64,000 bases of DNA from Symbiodinium natans (GCA_905221605.1 CAJNDS010000779.1:1613501-1677500); one strand, 5' to 3'. Counted from the first letter of the stretch, positions 48,537-58,835 are shown. Translations and numbers: made by a program. Notes: generated by a model from the letters alone, not told the origin.

Positions 48537-48663
48537 GGGGTCCCCATCTAAGGGCCCGTAGTAAGGGAGCCTAAACTCATATAAACCCTGAGCCCTAAAC
48601 CCCGAAACCCGAAACCCTAAACCCTAAAACCCACTAAACCCCCTCAGGCTTATAAATCGCCAG

Positions 48664-48738
48664 GAGGGCAAGCTGGGCTTGAGAGCCGCTGCGATGATCA
48701 GCACCTTCGCGAAGCTTGGCCATGACTTACTCCCTAGG
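48664..48738 (+). CDS. Exon ending at a telomere-repeat donor
   Basis: Behind ATCGCCAG: EGKLGLRAAAMISTFAKLG and HDLLP, then AGG|GTTTAG. Confidence 0.65.
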
Positions 48739-48867
48739 GTTTAGGGTTTAGGGTTTAGGGTTACACTCCCAAAGTAGGCACCTTACAAAATCTAGGTATA
48801 TAAGTCGTAGGTATAGGAATTATAGGCATATAAAAATATAGGTATTGTAGGGCGCTGAGGTTTGCAG

Positions 48868-48900
48868 GAATTCGGGTTGAAGGCTTACTTCTGGAGATCG
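48868..48900 (+). CDS. Short exon-like block
   Basis: EFGLKAYFWRS between TTTGCAG and GTTTGA. Confidence 0.45.
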
Positions 48901-48999
48901 GTTTGAATCTTAGCTGGTTATGTCGGCGCTTGGTTTAAAGGGGCTGTGTGCTTGAAGACTTTCCGAAGTTTAGTGAGCTAGGTTTCAGGTCTAAGGCTT

Positions 49000-49560
49000 G
49001 AAAGTTATGGTGCAGGGTTCAAGCTACGTAGTCTGCGTGCGCTTAAACTGTGGTGTACGTATTGTGAGTGAGTTTCTAGCGAACTTCGACCGCCTTTGCG
49101 GACTCGTTTGTGGTGCGAAGAGTCTGATGTTGATTTTGCAACCCAACCCAGTAATCTCTGAACCAACACAACACTATGAACCATAACCCTCCTCGAATAA
49201 AGGGCATAGACTCGAAGGACTTTGCACTGTGCATGCAAATTATCCGGCATTCAACACGCATTACTCTAGGTAGTGAATTCACTTCCTAGCACTCTAAATT
49301 TGAATCCTGATCCCCATGACGCCTAAGCCTAACATTCAATGGGTGTCCCTGTACAAACCTGTTCTGTACGGAATGAATCCCACCATGTATCCTAGTAATG
49401 CTACTAGATGCAAGTCGCCCCCCAAATCTATGATTGGTAGGAGTGCCTTTGAAGGTTGGATCCCTGACCCTAAATGAATACCCATCGCTTAGAATAAATG
49501 TTCGCTTACGTACAACATCTACCACGATGAACTGCAGCTACCGGGACTAGCGCTTTCGAT
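49000..49560. other. Stretch with weak ORFs only
   Basis: A 62-aa + ORF (48998-49186, VRIVSEFLANFDRLCGLV) and overlapping minus ORFs; nothing decisive. Confidence 0.3.
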
Positions 49561-49654
49561 ATGCCTGTGCTTTTTTTCTGATTCTGATACAACTCAATAT
49601 GGGGAAAGAAGGACAGCTACTGGAACACCCCGGATACTGGGACACCCCCTCAGA

Positions 49655-49861
49655 GACGTGTGTGCGGCATGGTTTATTGTATTAAGCGGTGTAACCCAAG
49701 CATATGAGAAGCTACGCGTGCAAGCTCATCACTGTTCACAGATTGCTGTGAAACGTGATGGCCGTAGGGAAGCATGCGAGATCGAGTTTTGTAATGCTCA
49801 ACTGCAACATGTGATAGTAAAAGGGGGGCCCCTAACCTCTATTATAATCCTGCGCTACCAA
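49655..49861 (+). CDS. Exon-like block, unidentified
   Basis: GVTQAYEKLRVQAHHCSQIA, RDGRREACEIEFCNAQLQH; open to the telomere repeats. Confidence 0.4.
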
Positions 49862-49961
49862 GTTTTTTTTGCACCTGCGCACACTCGTGGGAGTGTGATG
49901 AAGAGGTTTGCAATTTGCTTGCACCCTAAACCCTAAACTCTAAACCCTAAAACCCTTGCAG

Positions 49962-50036
49962 GCGACGGCGTGCCAACGCGGGCCTTATGGACATACCCAA
50001 GTTCAACCCGCCCAGCAAGAAGGCCTGGAATCAGGG
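49962..50036 (+). CDS. Exon ending at a telomere-repeat donor
   Basis: Behind CCTTGCAG: RRRANAGLMDIPKFNPPSK and KAWNQ, then GG|GTTTAG. Confidence 0.55.
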
Positions 50037-50255
50037 GTTTAGGGTTAGGGTTTAGGGTTTAGGGTTTAGGGTTCAGGGTTTAGGGTTTAGGGAATCAGGG
50101 CGGGGCTCAGGGGGGCCCCAAACATGCCCTTGACTCCTACTTGGAACTGTACTTATAACTGTACTTGTGTCCATATTGGGGCACTTAAGGGGCTTATAAG
50201 TGGGCTAGAAGTACTTGTTGTACTTGGTTCATAAGTACCGGTTTTAACTACGCAG

Positions 50256-50335
50256 GGTGCCCCGCACTGCGGCCAGAAATGTCAGCCGGCACCAAAACCC
50301 CCATGAAAGGCTAGAATTGAGCTGATACTGAGCTG
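50256..50335 (+). CDS. Exon-like block with stop
   Basis: Behind CTACGCAG: VPRTAARNVSRHQNPHERL and ELS, TGA. Follows the family-K-like element at 50138-50250. Confidence 0.5.
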
Positions 50336-50353
50336 CTTTAAGCGTCATTGAAG

Positions 50354-50422
50354 ATTTACGCTTCGAGAGTTCCATTCTGGAGCATCGCAGATGAGGCCGC
50401 CGCCTCACGAAGACGATCAGTG
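50354..50422 (+). CDS. Exon-like block, unidentified
   Basis: IYASRVPFWSIADEAAASRR and RSV between GAAG and a GTTTTT donor. Confidence 0.5.
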
Positions 50423-50501
50423 GTTTTTTTATTTCCAGGGTTTAGAGGGCTTTGGGGTTAAGGGCGGCTTGCTTTGGGTTTAGGGCAGGAGGGTCACAGG
50501 C

Positions 50502-50618
50502 CCCACAGAATGTCAACGACCTGGGCGACTTCTCCTGAAGCCGGCAGTGTCCCCCCCCCCGGGAGGTGAACATCGTCGACAGCCAGGAAGAGATGCGGGA
50601 AAGGCAGGTCTCTCTCCA
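50502..50618 (+). CDS. Exon-like block with charged helix
   Basis: MSTTWATSPEAGSVPPPREV, then NIVDSQEEMRERQVSLQ and GTTTTC. Leads into the coiled-coil block downstream. Confidence 0.55.
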
Positions 50619-50725
50619 GGTTTTCAGCTTGGGAGGTTTTAAGGTCTATAGGGTTTAGGGTTTAGGGTTTAGGGTTCAGGGTTTGGGAGGGCTGTATACA
50701 GGGCTTGACTGTCTCTCCCCTTCAG

Positions 50726-50818
50726 GCGTCGATCCCAGAAGGAAGAGGAGTGGAAGGAACGGCAGCAGCACCTGCAATCCAAGAGGAGGCAAGCCAAAGG
50801 GGGCTGCTTACACGGTTT
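50726..50818 (+). CDS. Coiled-coil exon before element L
   Basis: Behind CCCTTCAG: RRSQKEEEWKERQQHLQSKR and RQAKGGCLHG. Continues in frame after element L is removed. A second frame is also open across the same join. Confidence 0.55.
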
Positions 50819-50975
50819 GGGACATGAAGTAGGGTTGATATTACTGCTCTTGGTGAAGTAGGGTTGATATTACTGCTCTTGGTGACTGTCTGTAAGGTTC
50901 CTTTTTCAAATTGGTGAGTGTATACATCGGGTGTCCTTTTTGGGATACAAGGAATATCAACACTACTTCACATAG
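50819..50975. mobile_element. Introner-like element L with internal tandem duplication
   Basis: Arms GAAGTAGGGTTGATATT and AATATCAACACTACTTC, flanked by GTTT (50815-50818 and 50976-50979). The first 29 bases of the left arm are repeated in tandem. A related stretch with GGTGTCCTTT...GGGATAC...ATCAACCCTACTTC is at 37795-37855. Confidence 0.75.
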
Positions 50976-51109
50976 GTTTCGAGTTCAAAGGCGGGCTGAG
51001 CAAGCGACCATCAGGATGTCGTAGACAGACGCACTTTGCACCGGGAATTGCCTCGTATCCCGATATCGCCAATCCCACAAGGTCCTCCCGCAACCACCCT
51101 GACCCCTAA
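50976..51109 (+). CDS. Last-exon-like block after element L
   Basis: FEFKGGLSKRPSGCRRQTHF, GIASYPDIANPTRSSRN to TAA. The join HG-FEFKGG keeps the frame exactly. Confidence 0.6.
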
Positions 51110-51156
51110 AGCAGAAACCTGAAACCCTCAACCGCCCAAAAGCCTGCCCCCCTCAG

Positions 51157-51238
51157 CTTGCCGGCGGAAAACCGCCCTACAGAGGCCCCAGAAGCCTGAA
51201 ACTGTTCGTTAGACGGCTGAAGGGCTTAGCTCTTGTTG
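51157..51238 (+). CDS. Basic exon ending at a telomere-repeat donor
   Basis: Behind CCCCCTCAG: LAGGKPPYRGPRSLKLFVRR and LKGLALV, then GGG|GTTTAG. Confidence 0.6.
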
Positions 51239-51349
51239 GGGTTTAGGGTCACAAAACCCTAAACCCTAAACCCTAAACGTTTTTCTTTTGGGGGGTTGCG
51301 AAGACGATGGCTTCTGGGTTTGAGGGTTTATGGCTTTGAGGTTGAGATG

Positions 51350-51430
51350 TCGCCCCTTTAAACGAACAGTCCTCAACAGGGATTTTCATAGGGGGGTACT
51401 ATCATCCCTGTTAAGGGCTGTTTGTTTCAG
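51350..51430. mobile_element. Inverted-repeat element, family H copy 3
   Basis: CCCCTTTAAACGAACAGTCCT ... GGGCTGTTTGTTTCAGGGG. Confidence 0.6.
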
Positions 51431-51483
51431 GGGGAACATCCAAACTTTTTTAGGGTCTTCGAAAAGTCCCGCATAGGCTGCAG

Positions 51484-51567
51484 ATGCTCGTCGACATCCT
51501 GCTGATGCCGCTGAGATTCGGGCAGTACATCGGGCGATGTTACCTCGCCTCCCCAAGAGCCAGGCAG
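51484..51567 (+). CDS. Exon-like block, unidentified
   Basis: Behind AGGCTGCAG: MLVDILLMPLRFGQYIGRCY and LASPRARQ, into a poly-G tract. Confidence 0.6.
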
Positions 51568-51903
51568 GGGGGGGGGGGTTGGGGGAGGCGGGGGTGTTGG
51601 GGGGGAGGGGGGGGTGCGAGAAGTGCTAGGCTATGGGCTCTTTCTTCGGTCCATTTGGGTTTCGGGTTAAGTTTAGGGTTTGTAGGGTTTAGGGCTGGCG
51701 CCTTGAGTTTTGAGTTTGGGCTTCAGGATTCGAGTTGTTGAGAGGGCTCTTTTCTGTGGCTCTCAGACACAACCAATGTGGGGAGCTTGCGCCTGGCACA
51801 TGGGTTTCTTCAAGGGTTTAGGGTTTAGGGTTTAGGGTTTAGGGTTTAGGGTTTAGGGTTTAGGGTTTCCTTGTGCACCCTGAGAGTGTTTTCCTGGCTT
51901 CAG

Positions 51904-52004
51904 GCAAATGTGGCTGGTTACCACCCTCGCAGTTTGCCTCTTCGAGCTGCTCTGGTCTTGTTAGGGAAGAGCTGCTCCTATTCATTGGGCTATGAGCATG
52001 TCAG
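51904..52004 (+). CDS. Exon-like block with GC donor
   Basis: Behind CTGGCTTCAG: ANVAGYHPRSLPLRAALVLL, CSYSLGYEHV, then AG|GCTCGA. Confidence 0.6.
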
Positions 52005-52071
52005 GCTCGACCCTAAACCCTAAACCCTAAACCCTAAACCCTAAACCCTAAACCCTAAACCAGAAGCAAGG

Positions 52072-52213
52072 CAGGAGTACATCAGTACATTGCAAGCCGC
52101 AAGAAGAGAGTTCCCTCCTTGTGGCGAAGCCGAGGCTTTGGTCCTCTGCCCTGTTCGTCGCTTTCGTCTTGGATCCGAACAAGGCTGGGGAGCAGCCCTC
52201 CGACTCCCTTGAA
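52072..52213 (+). CDS. Exon-like block, unidentified
   Basis: ARQEYISTLQAARREFPPCG, EALVLCPVRRFRLGSEQGW and on to TGA; an intron may begin earlier. Confidence 0.55.
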
Positions 52214-52247
52214 TAGCCGCTACCCTGCTTCCCAATCTGTGTTCTAG

Positions 52248-52381
52248 GAGGTGAAATTCCGAAGCAAGCTGTCCCGATTTCGCTGCTTGAGGCGGATTTC
52301 CTGTATACCTTGCTCAGCATGGACCACTACTCGAACCTCCTCTTTATCATCGACGCCTCGCTCCGCGCCCTGGATAAGATG
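52248..52381 (+). CDS. Exon before introner A3
   Basis: Behind GTGTTCTAG: GEIPKQAVPISLLEADFLYT, MDHYSNLLFIIDASLRAL and DKM up to the target site. Very protein-like; family not recognised. Confidence 0.75.
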
Positions 52382-52493
52382 CTTGGTAGCCCAGTGGAAC
52401 CCGTTTACCCTTTTTTCTGTTCTGGGTTCCCTTAAAAAGCAACCAACCAAGAAAATGGTACCCTGATTGTAATATGGTTGCTGGGCTACTAAG
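52382..52493. mobile_element. Introner A3 splitting a clear exon
   Basis: CTTGGTAGCCCAGTGG...GTTGCTGGGCTACTAAG, flanked by GATG (52378-52381 and 52494-52497). Excision of the element and one GATG gives ALDKM-RGDIVDIG. As an intron it would start GATG (GA donor) and end TAAG|G, or be removed at any equivalent position in the duplication. Confidence 0.92.
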
Positions 52494-52560
52494 GATGCGC
52501 GGAGACATCGTGGACATCGGGCCCGACCTGGACATGGCACCCCGGCGCCACCTCTGCTAG
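52494..52560 (+). CDS. Exon after introner A3
   Basis: RGDIVDIGPDLDMAPRRHLC and TAG, in frame with the block before the introner. Confidence 0.7.
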
Positions 52561-52666
52561 GGCTGATTCGGCTCAGGAGTTGCAAGGCTCCTCCCCTAAA
52601 AAAAGCCACACAATCTTCTACACAAAGCCCTGAAAAGGCCCGGTGCTTAACTATAAATATGTAGAT

Positions 52667-52779
52667 TCAAGAAATATCTACCTCCCGCTGTCTTCCGTGG
52701 TCGTAGATAGACCGAAGAGCTTCCCAGCAGCTGAGGGGCGGCGCAGGCCGCAAAACGAGCAGATCCTTGTTTGCATCTC
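52667..52779 (+). CDS. Exon-like block, unidentified
   Basis: SRNIYLPLSSVVVDRPKSFP, EGRRRPQNEQILVCISG. A further block, MVPAPVWSLLFPYGQVRVLL, lies at 52840-52909. Confidence 0.5.
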
Positions 52780-53063
52780 AGGCTTGGGTTTGGGGGTTTT
52801 GGGGGATGGGTTCAAGGTCTTGGCCTTTCGGGGGCATGGTACCAGCCCCTGTCTGGTCCCTGCTGTTCCCCTATGGGCAAGTACGTGTCTTGCTTGAAAC
52901 CTACATATACTAAACCCAAGCTTTGTAACCAGTTTCTGGAGAGGTGTTCAACTGCTAGTCTTCGGCTTTTCAGACTTCGGGGTCGAGGACCCTAAACCCT
53001 CAACCCTAAACCCCGAAGAAGCCGCCTCGGAACCTCCTTGAAAAATCTTGAGCCTCTTCCCCA

Positions 53064-53160
53064 GAACGAATGTGGTCTTCCAAGGATCAAGCAGCTGCTT
53101 CAGCGCTTGCCCGGGTTCAGCTCTTGCTCATCAGAGTCGCTAAGCTTGTCAGAATTAGAT
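53064..53160 (+). CDS. Exon-like block, Ser-rich
   Basis: Behind TTCCCCAG: NECGLPRIKQLLQRLPGFSS, CSSESLSLSELD, into telomere repeats. Confidence 0.55.
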
Positions 53161-53186
53161 CCTAAACCCTAAACCCTAAACCCTAA

Positions 53187-53244
53187 AGAGGGAGCCAGTG
53201 GAAGTCTTTGGAGTTCCGGGGGCTAAGTCAAGTCCGAGTCCATA
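53187..53244 (+). CDS. Short exon-like block
   Basis: REPVEVFGVPGAKSSPSP, with TAG|GTGGCA next. Confidence 0.45.
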
Positions 53245-53347
53245 GGTGGCAAGGCACCCTTGTTTATGCCAGTTTTTGAAGACTTAGGGAGGGTTTGGGG
53301 TTTAGGGTTTAGGGTTTAGGGTTTAGGGTTTAGGGTTTAGGGTTTAG

Positions 53348-53498
53348 GGTTCGGGTTGTGGAACTTCGTGATCGTGCGCACATAGGCGTGCCTTTCACCG
53401 GGACATTCTACCAAGAGCCCCGAGGCATTCGGGAGGAGCTGGGTACTTTCATGCACAACGAAGCCCTTTCAGCCCAGCTTGTGCCCAAAAGCACTTAA
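53348..53498 (+). CDS. Last exon starting at a telomere-repeat acceptor
   Basis: TTTAG|G then VRVVELRDRAHIGVPFTGTF, EPRGIREELGTFMHNEAL and on, TAA. The first two codons come from the array edge. 50 codons open; family unknown. Confidence 0.65.
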
Positions 53499-53733
53499 AG
53501 CTTGAGCATTCAAAGCTGAACCTTAAACCCTACACCGCAGACACTAAGCCCCTAGCGAAGTTACATGGGCACCCGAAACACCCACAGAGTCGAGTGCACT
53601 CATGGTGTAGCTTGCGAGCTGCCATGTTCCCCTTTTTCTTGAGGGTGCAGGTTCCCTCATAAGCCCCTTTAAACCTCAAAAAGGGCACCCATTTGTGTTC
53701 CTAGGCGACTCTTGGGTATATGGGAGTGTGCGA

Positions 53734-53946
53734 TGGCAAGGGACCCCGAATGTAGACCCCCAAAACAAAGTCGGACTTGTAATCAGGATCCCCCCCCAGT
53801 AAGGAGCCCCTCTCGAGTAGAAGCCAAAAAGTTGGAAACTGAATAGCCTCAACCCCTAAGAGTAAAGTATAGGGAATCCCGGCACTATTTGTCCTTAAAA
53901 CGGTTTCCAACTTTTTGGGGTCTACTGTAACTTCGGAGACCTCCCC
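53734..53946. mobile_element. Large inverted-repeat element
   Basis: GGGACCCCGAATGTAGACCCCC ... GGGTCTACTGTAACTTCGGAG with inner arms AAAAAGTTGGAAAC / GTTTCCAACTTTTT. Looks like a family-G element holding another palindrome. Confidence 0.6.
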
Positions 53947-54080
53947 CAAACATCTCTGAGGCTCCTTCTTCAGTTCGTCAGGGCAACTTGGCCTTTCCGG
54001 GGGTCGAACCCTTGTGAGCTTCAGGAGTTAGGGGCTTGGGATTTAGGATGATTCAGGGCTTCGGTTTTTTGAGTTTTTTT

Positions 54081-54111
<31 letters not shown>

Positions 54112-54171
54112 CGTTTTACGCTTTAGGGTTTAGGGTTTAGGGTGGGTGGTGATAGGGTTTGGGGTTACTAA

Positions 54172-54274
54172 GGGCTATAGCATGGAAGTCCCAAGCCTTG
54201 AGCTCGGCTGCCCAGCGGGTTGGAAAAGACCCAAACTCTCGATGCGTTATTGGCGGGGTTTTTTCCGAAAACAG
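54172..54274 (+). CDS. Exon-like block, unidentified
   Basis: AWKSQALSSAAQRVGKDPNS, RCVIGGVFSEN, ending AG|GGGTAAGG. Confidence 0.55.
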
Positions 54275-54329
54275 GGGTAAGGGTTTAGGGTTTCGGGTTT
54301 AGGGTTTAGGTTTAGGACCTCTTTGGGGG

Positions 54330-54405
54330 TCCTGTTTATGAAGGACTCCTACTATTTGGGAGTCTATATAAGGGTCCCCTTATTTCGTAAACCCCCAAAA
54401 TCTAC
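54330..54405. mobile_element. Inverted-repeat element, family G copy 4
   Basis: GGGGGTCCTGTTTATGAAGGAC, CTACTATTTGGGAGTC, ending CCCTTATTTCG. Confidence 0.5.
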
Positions 54406-54512
54406 AACACTCAGCCCTGGTATGGGTAAGGGTAGGCAGTGATGGTGAGACCTGCTGCAAAATGGTTTAGGGTATGCCTAGGCTGATGCTCTGATTCTGG
54501 TTCAGAAAAGGG

Positions 54513-54557
54513 TACGCCTAGATCCCGATATGCACACTCTTCGTCTGTAATTTAGGG
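54513..54557 (+). CDS. Short last-exon-like block
   Basis: Behind CTGGTTCAG: KRVRLDPDMHTLRL, TAA. Confidence 0.45.
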
Positions 54558-54734
54558 TTTAGGGTTTAGGGTTTTAGGGTTTAGGTTGAGGGTTTAGGTT
54601 AGGAGCGCCACTTAGCAGACGTGGCGAAAGAGCGTCGCTTCCATCGTTTAAGTGCTCCCAGCAGCGCGCCCAAAGCCGGCGGCCATGAACTTCCGGCACA
54701 TTCCCGAATGCCCCCGAAATGCAAAGAACCCTAA

Positions 54735-54825
54735 ACCTAAACCCCAAACCCAAACCCTAAACCCTAAACCCTAAACCCTAAACCCTAAACCCTAAACCCT
54801 AAACCCTAAACCCTAAACCCTCCGC
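54735..54825. repeat. Telomere-type array (CCCTAAA)
   Basis: About ten perfect units plus degenerate edges. Confidence 0.95.
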
Positions 54826-55316
54826 CGGTTGTCGTTCTTAGGTTGGTACCACCACCACTCTGCAGAAGGGTGCTCTGCTGCGCCTCCGGTGTGTTTAGGG
54901 TTTGGGGCTGCAAGGTTAGGAGTCGTTTTGCTTGGCTGCGCGTCGGTTTAGATTGTTTTTGTTTAGGGGGGGTTGGGGTGGGGGGGGGGGAAGGGGAGGG
55001 GGGGTGGGGGGGAGGGGGGTGGGGTGGGGGGCAGGTGCAACCCCAAAACCCTAAATTGCTGTAACCCTAACCTAAACGCTTATTGTAAGAGAGGGGGGCC
55101 GGGCAGGGGTGGGCTCGTTCGGCTCATCCTGCCAGAGCATACTTGTTTACAGTAGCACTAAACAAAGCTTCGGGTTTAGGTTTAGGGTTTAGGGTTTAGG
55201 GTTTAGGGGTTGCTCGATATGTACACGTGTGTGTTAGGGCCCTTCCCCTCTCTACTTAGAAGGTTCCTGCATGTCGGCCGTTTGTATCCACTCATGACCT
55301 GCCATTTGAGCAGACG

Positions 55317-55420
55317 CCCAGTTTGATGAGAGCAGTGCCAACAACAGCTTCTTTCTTCTGGTGGTGGAGGGCGAACTGTTCGTCAAGAAGGCCTTGCTGG
55401 CCACTCACGGCTTCAAAGTT
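55317..55420 (+). CDS. Exon-like block, unidentified
   Basis: DAQFDESSANNSFFLLVVEG, ELFVKKALLATHGFK. Strong codon bias; family unknown. Confidence 0.65.
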
Positions 55421-55911
55421 TAGTGAGTTTAGTGCTTCAAGCCGTTCATGTCAGTTTCAACCTGTAGACAACCTGTAGACCATCGTTGATGGAGTCCAGT
55501 ATTGCCAAGTGTCTGGTGTCATGGCCTCCAAACTCGGGGCAAGTTGATTTCCGACAAAAGACCAGGCAAGTCCCTCGGGCAAGCATTGGACAGGATTTTG
55601 AGGGTTTTAAGGATCTTTGGGGTTTCAAGGGTTTTGGGGGGCGCGGACGCGACCCCCTCCAGTAAGGAGTAGTGATCACGAGTCGAGTTCCCCACAAGGC
55701 CTACGCCAGCCGCAGCAAAGACTTGAGGTTTGTATCTGCCTCTTGCCAAGTAAAGTCAGAAAGTCCCTGCTTCTGATTTCATCGGGCGGCTCATGATAGC
55801 TTAAAGGCAACAGAATTAGCTGCCTCAGCATGTGAAATCCGATTCTTCCGATTACGCGCGCGTGCGCGCACCTCTATGTTTGCAACAACTTAGGCCTTTT
55901 CATCTTGGCAG

Positions 55912-55982
55912 GTGACGCCCACACTTCTATGTAGCCGAGGCCTCAGTACAAACGGGGGCTGGCGCGAGTACAGTGAGTACAG
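55912..55982 (+). CDS. Exon with consensus-like splice sites
   Basis: Behind CTTGGCAG: VTPTLLCSRGLSTNGGWRE and YSEY, then AG|GTTAGT. The 55440-55790 interval has several competing open frames and no clear call. Confidence 0.6.
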
Positions 55983-56497
55983 GTTAGTAGAAGCAAGTGT
56001 GGGATGTCATGGGGCTCCGCGGCCCCCCGCCCCACTCCATGCTATGGTACGCCCTTCCCCCATCCGCCCCCTGTGGTCTGGTTGTGGGTTGGTCTTAGGG
56101 GGCTTTAGTTTGGGGTTGTAGGGTTTTGGGGTCAAGGTTTCTCCCCCTCCCCCTCCTGTGGTGTAGCTGTGGGTTGGTTTTTGGAGCGTAAGGTTTGCCC
56201 CCCCCCCCCCCCCCCCGCCCTTTGGTGTTGTTGTGGGTTGGTTCTATAGGGTTTTGGTTTACTGTGTTTCAAGGGTTTAGGATCATGGTCTGGGTTCCCG
56301 CGGTGTGGTTGTTGGGGTGTTGTGCATGCGGGTTTTGGGCCAACGTGGAGGTTGGACTGCGGGTGACTCTAGCAACAAACCCACCCCCCTCACGCCTATG
56401 GGTTTAGGGTTCAGGGCTTGGGGTTTAGGGCTTGGGGTGTGGGGTGTGGGCGTGGGTGGGGGGATGTTTGGGCTGGGGTGGGTTGTTTCCCCCTCAG

Positions 56498-56550
56498 GTT
56501 GTCCTTTGAAACAAAGAAGAAGCCAAAAGCTTTGCTTATTTTGGAAGAAT
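56498..56550 (+). CDS. Lys-rich exon-like block
   Basis: Behind CCCCTCAG: LSFETKKKPKALLILEE, then TAG. A hydrophobic block, LNLLLFALPSALCPIHAT (56574-56690), follows behind CGAACAG. Confidence 0.45.
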
Positions 56551-56772
56551 AGAGGTATGGTTGTTTATTTCGAACAGCTGAATTTACTTCTCTTCGCCTT
56601 ACCATCAGCGCTTTGCCCCATCCACGCCACTCCTTTGGGGACCACAATCGCGCACATACTTGATCTTCCCCTAAGCCCGAAATACAGTTCTAAACCGGCC
56701 CTACACCCTAAACCCTCAACCTGAGGCCGAAACCCTACACCCTAAACCCCGAAACCCTAATTTCTTGCAAGC

Positions 56773-56865
56773 CGAGTGCCCAAGGTCGGGGCAACTCCTT
56801 AGGACATTTCAAAGTCTTCGGCATCGAGGAGACGAGGGATCTTCGGGCTGAGTTTCGGGGATCTG
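56773..56865 (+). CDS. Exon-like block, unidentified
   Basis: PSAQGRGNSLGHFKVFGIEE, TRDLRAEFRGS, then GTTACA. Confidence 0.5.
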
Positions 56866-57179
56866 GGTTACAGGGCTACACACGCTCTAGAGCTACTATA
56901 AACGGGCCATAGGGGTTTAGGGCAGGTTGTCGTGTCAAAGGTTTATATATCTTCATATTTTATTAAATAGAAAAATAAATTAGTAGGTTTATAGGTGTAT
57001 AGGGTCGGGCTTAGGGCTTATTAGGCTAAGGGGATGAAGGTGTTTTGTTCCTTTGTGCAAGAGCATGTGTGGTGGTACTTCGTGGTGCAGTTTTCCCGGC
57101 ATGGCCCGGCTTGAAGTCGAGGGTTTAGGGTTTAGGGTTTCGGGTTTCGGGTTTCGGGCTTGACTCTTACTTTCCCGCA

Positions 57180-57275
57180 GGAGCCCGGGCATGTGCGAGT
57201 AGAGGCCGCCACCGCCGCGGAAGTTTTTGAAATCACGGCTGTGGCGATGGGAAGGCGCAAGTGCGAAGCTTGTGC
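57180..57275 (+). CDS. Exon with clean splice sites
   Basis: Behind TTCCCGCAG: EPGHVRVEAATAAEVFEITA, VAMGRRKCEACA, ending G|GTAGTT. Confidence 0.65.
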
Positions 57276-57359
57276 TGGTAGTTTACAGGGTTCTTAGGGG
57301 AGGGTCCTTGAGGGCGGTGTTCAGGTTTTACGGTTTAGGGTTAGGGGGTTTCAAGGGAT

Positions 57360-58060
57360 GTACCTAGGGAAGCTTAGGGAAGCTTGGGGAGCAGTGGGGA
57401 GGATGAGGGAAATTTGGGCTACACACCCCCTTGCATCCCCCCCCCCCCCCCACCCCGTAAGAATGTGTCGGCGGTCGTGGAAACATCTGTGCGGGTTCTG
57501 TCTGTGAGCGTGGGAGCAGTAGTGCTCCTGTGATATTGACATTGAGGTTACTGGTAGCAGTGCTACTTGTAGCGGGGGAAGAGGAAGTAGTTGAGTAGCC
57601 AAGGGGAATTCTTGCCAAAACAGCTTCAAGCATTTTGCGATTGCGGGCGCCCACAGCAACCACTAACTGACGTTGCCCAATTGCCCTACTTGCTTTTCCA
57701 GAAGAGCTTATTGATGTTGCCAATTTGCCTCACTTGCCCCACTCGGCTGCCCAAAAGAGCCCCACTCGCCCCCCCCTCCCCCCCTTCCCCTCACTCAGGT
57801 GGGGGAAGCGGAACTGGGGCAAGTGGCAGAAATCGCTTAGCGGTTAACACAGGGCAAGTGCGGGGGCAGTATCCGTCTCCGCTAAGGGACCAGAGCAAGT
57901 GGGGCAAGCGGGGCAAGTGGCAGAAAACAGCGACAGTTAGCGATGCAAGTTTGCAATCCCACTGGCATGTTGGCTTTCCTCGTTTGTTGGAACCAAAATC
58001 TCTCGATGTTTGTGTTGCACCTAATGGTTGGAGAAGCGAGGAAGAGAAGTAGTGCGGGAG
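57360..58060. other. GC-rich stretch with competing ORFs
   Basis: A 153-aa + ORF (57591-58052) and 119-aa and 103-aa minus ORFs overlap. GGGGCAAGTGGCAGAAA recurs at about 57812 and 57912. No frame can be preferred. Confidence 0.35.
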
Positions 58061-58136
58061 CACGAGGACGAGTAGGGTATGGTCCTGTTGCGGGCTGCTC
58101 ACTGTTGGACCATTGATACGTGTTTACAGCTGGAAC

Positions 58137-58211
58137 CTCTGTAGCCCGCCCAAGGTCCTCAGCTTCAAACCGTAGCTGGGCCATTTGGTTATGCAAGTGT
58201 ACACAGCCTGC
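58137..58211 (-). CDS. Minus-strand coiled-coil exon-like block
   Basis: GCVHLHNQMAQLRFEAEDLG, RATE, then GTTCCA on the minus strand. More helical than any + frame here. Confidence 0.5.
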
Positions 58212-58454
58212 TCCGCAGATGAGGCCTATAAGCCACGAGCCCTGCTTACTTCATGAACCCTGGGCCAAGAACCCTAAACCATTACAGTGCACGTTGTTGT
58301 AGATGTTCATCGATACCGGGAGGGTTTAGAGCTGAGCAGCCGTGACGAAGCCGAACAGAATGCTTGCCTGCTTGAGCGAATTACACCTTTAAACTTTAAC
58401 CCTAAACTCCATGTAAGTCCTCAACTTTACGAGGTGCTTGGAATCATCGCCGGC

Positions 58455-58503
58455 AGATCGCAACAACTTCATGGAGACGCTGAAGCTCGCCCACATCCCA
58501 CTG
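58455..58503 (+). CDS. Short exon-like block
   Basis: RNNFMETLKLAHIPLQ behind GCCGGCAG. Confidence 0.5.
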
Positions 58504-58835
58504 CAGGGATTTGGAGAATGGTGGTTGGGGTCCAGGGTTTTGGGTTTAAGGGTTGGGGTTCAGGGTTTAGGGTTTAGGGCATAGAGGGGACTGGAGCGTC
58601 TTGAGTGAGGTTGAGGGTTCTGCACAATGGGATCAGACTGCGACGGTACTTCCTTTTTTTTGGGGGTGCCGATGACTAGTAACCCTAAACCTTAAACCCC
58701 ACCCTAAAACCCTAAACCCTAAAGCATCTGAAGTCAACAAAGGTTTTCGCGGACAAAATGGGACGTCCGGCCAAATAGTCTTTCACTTTTGGTTGGTATC
58801 ACACCTTCGGAGCCCGAAACCTACTTCTTTGCAGA

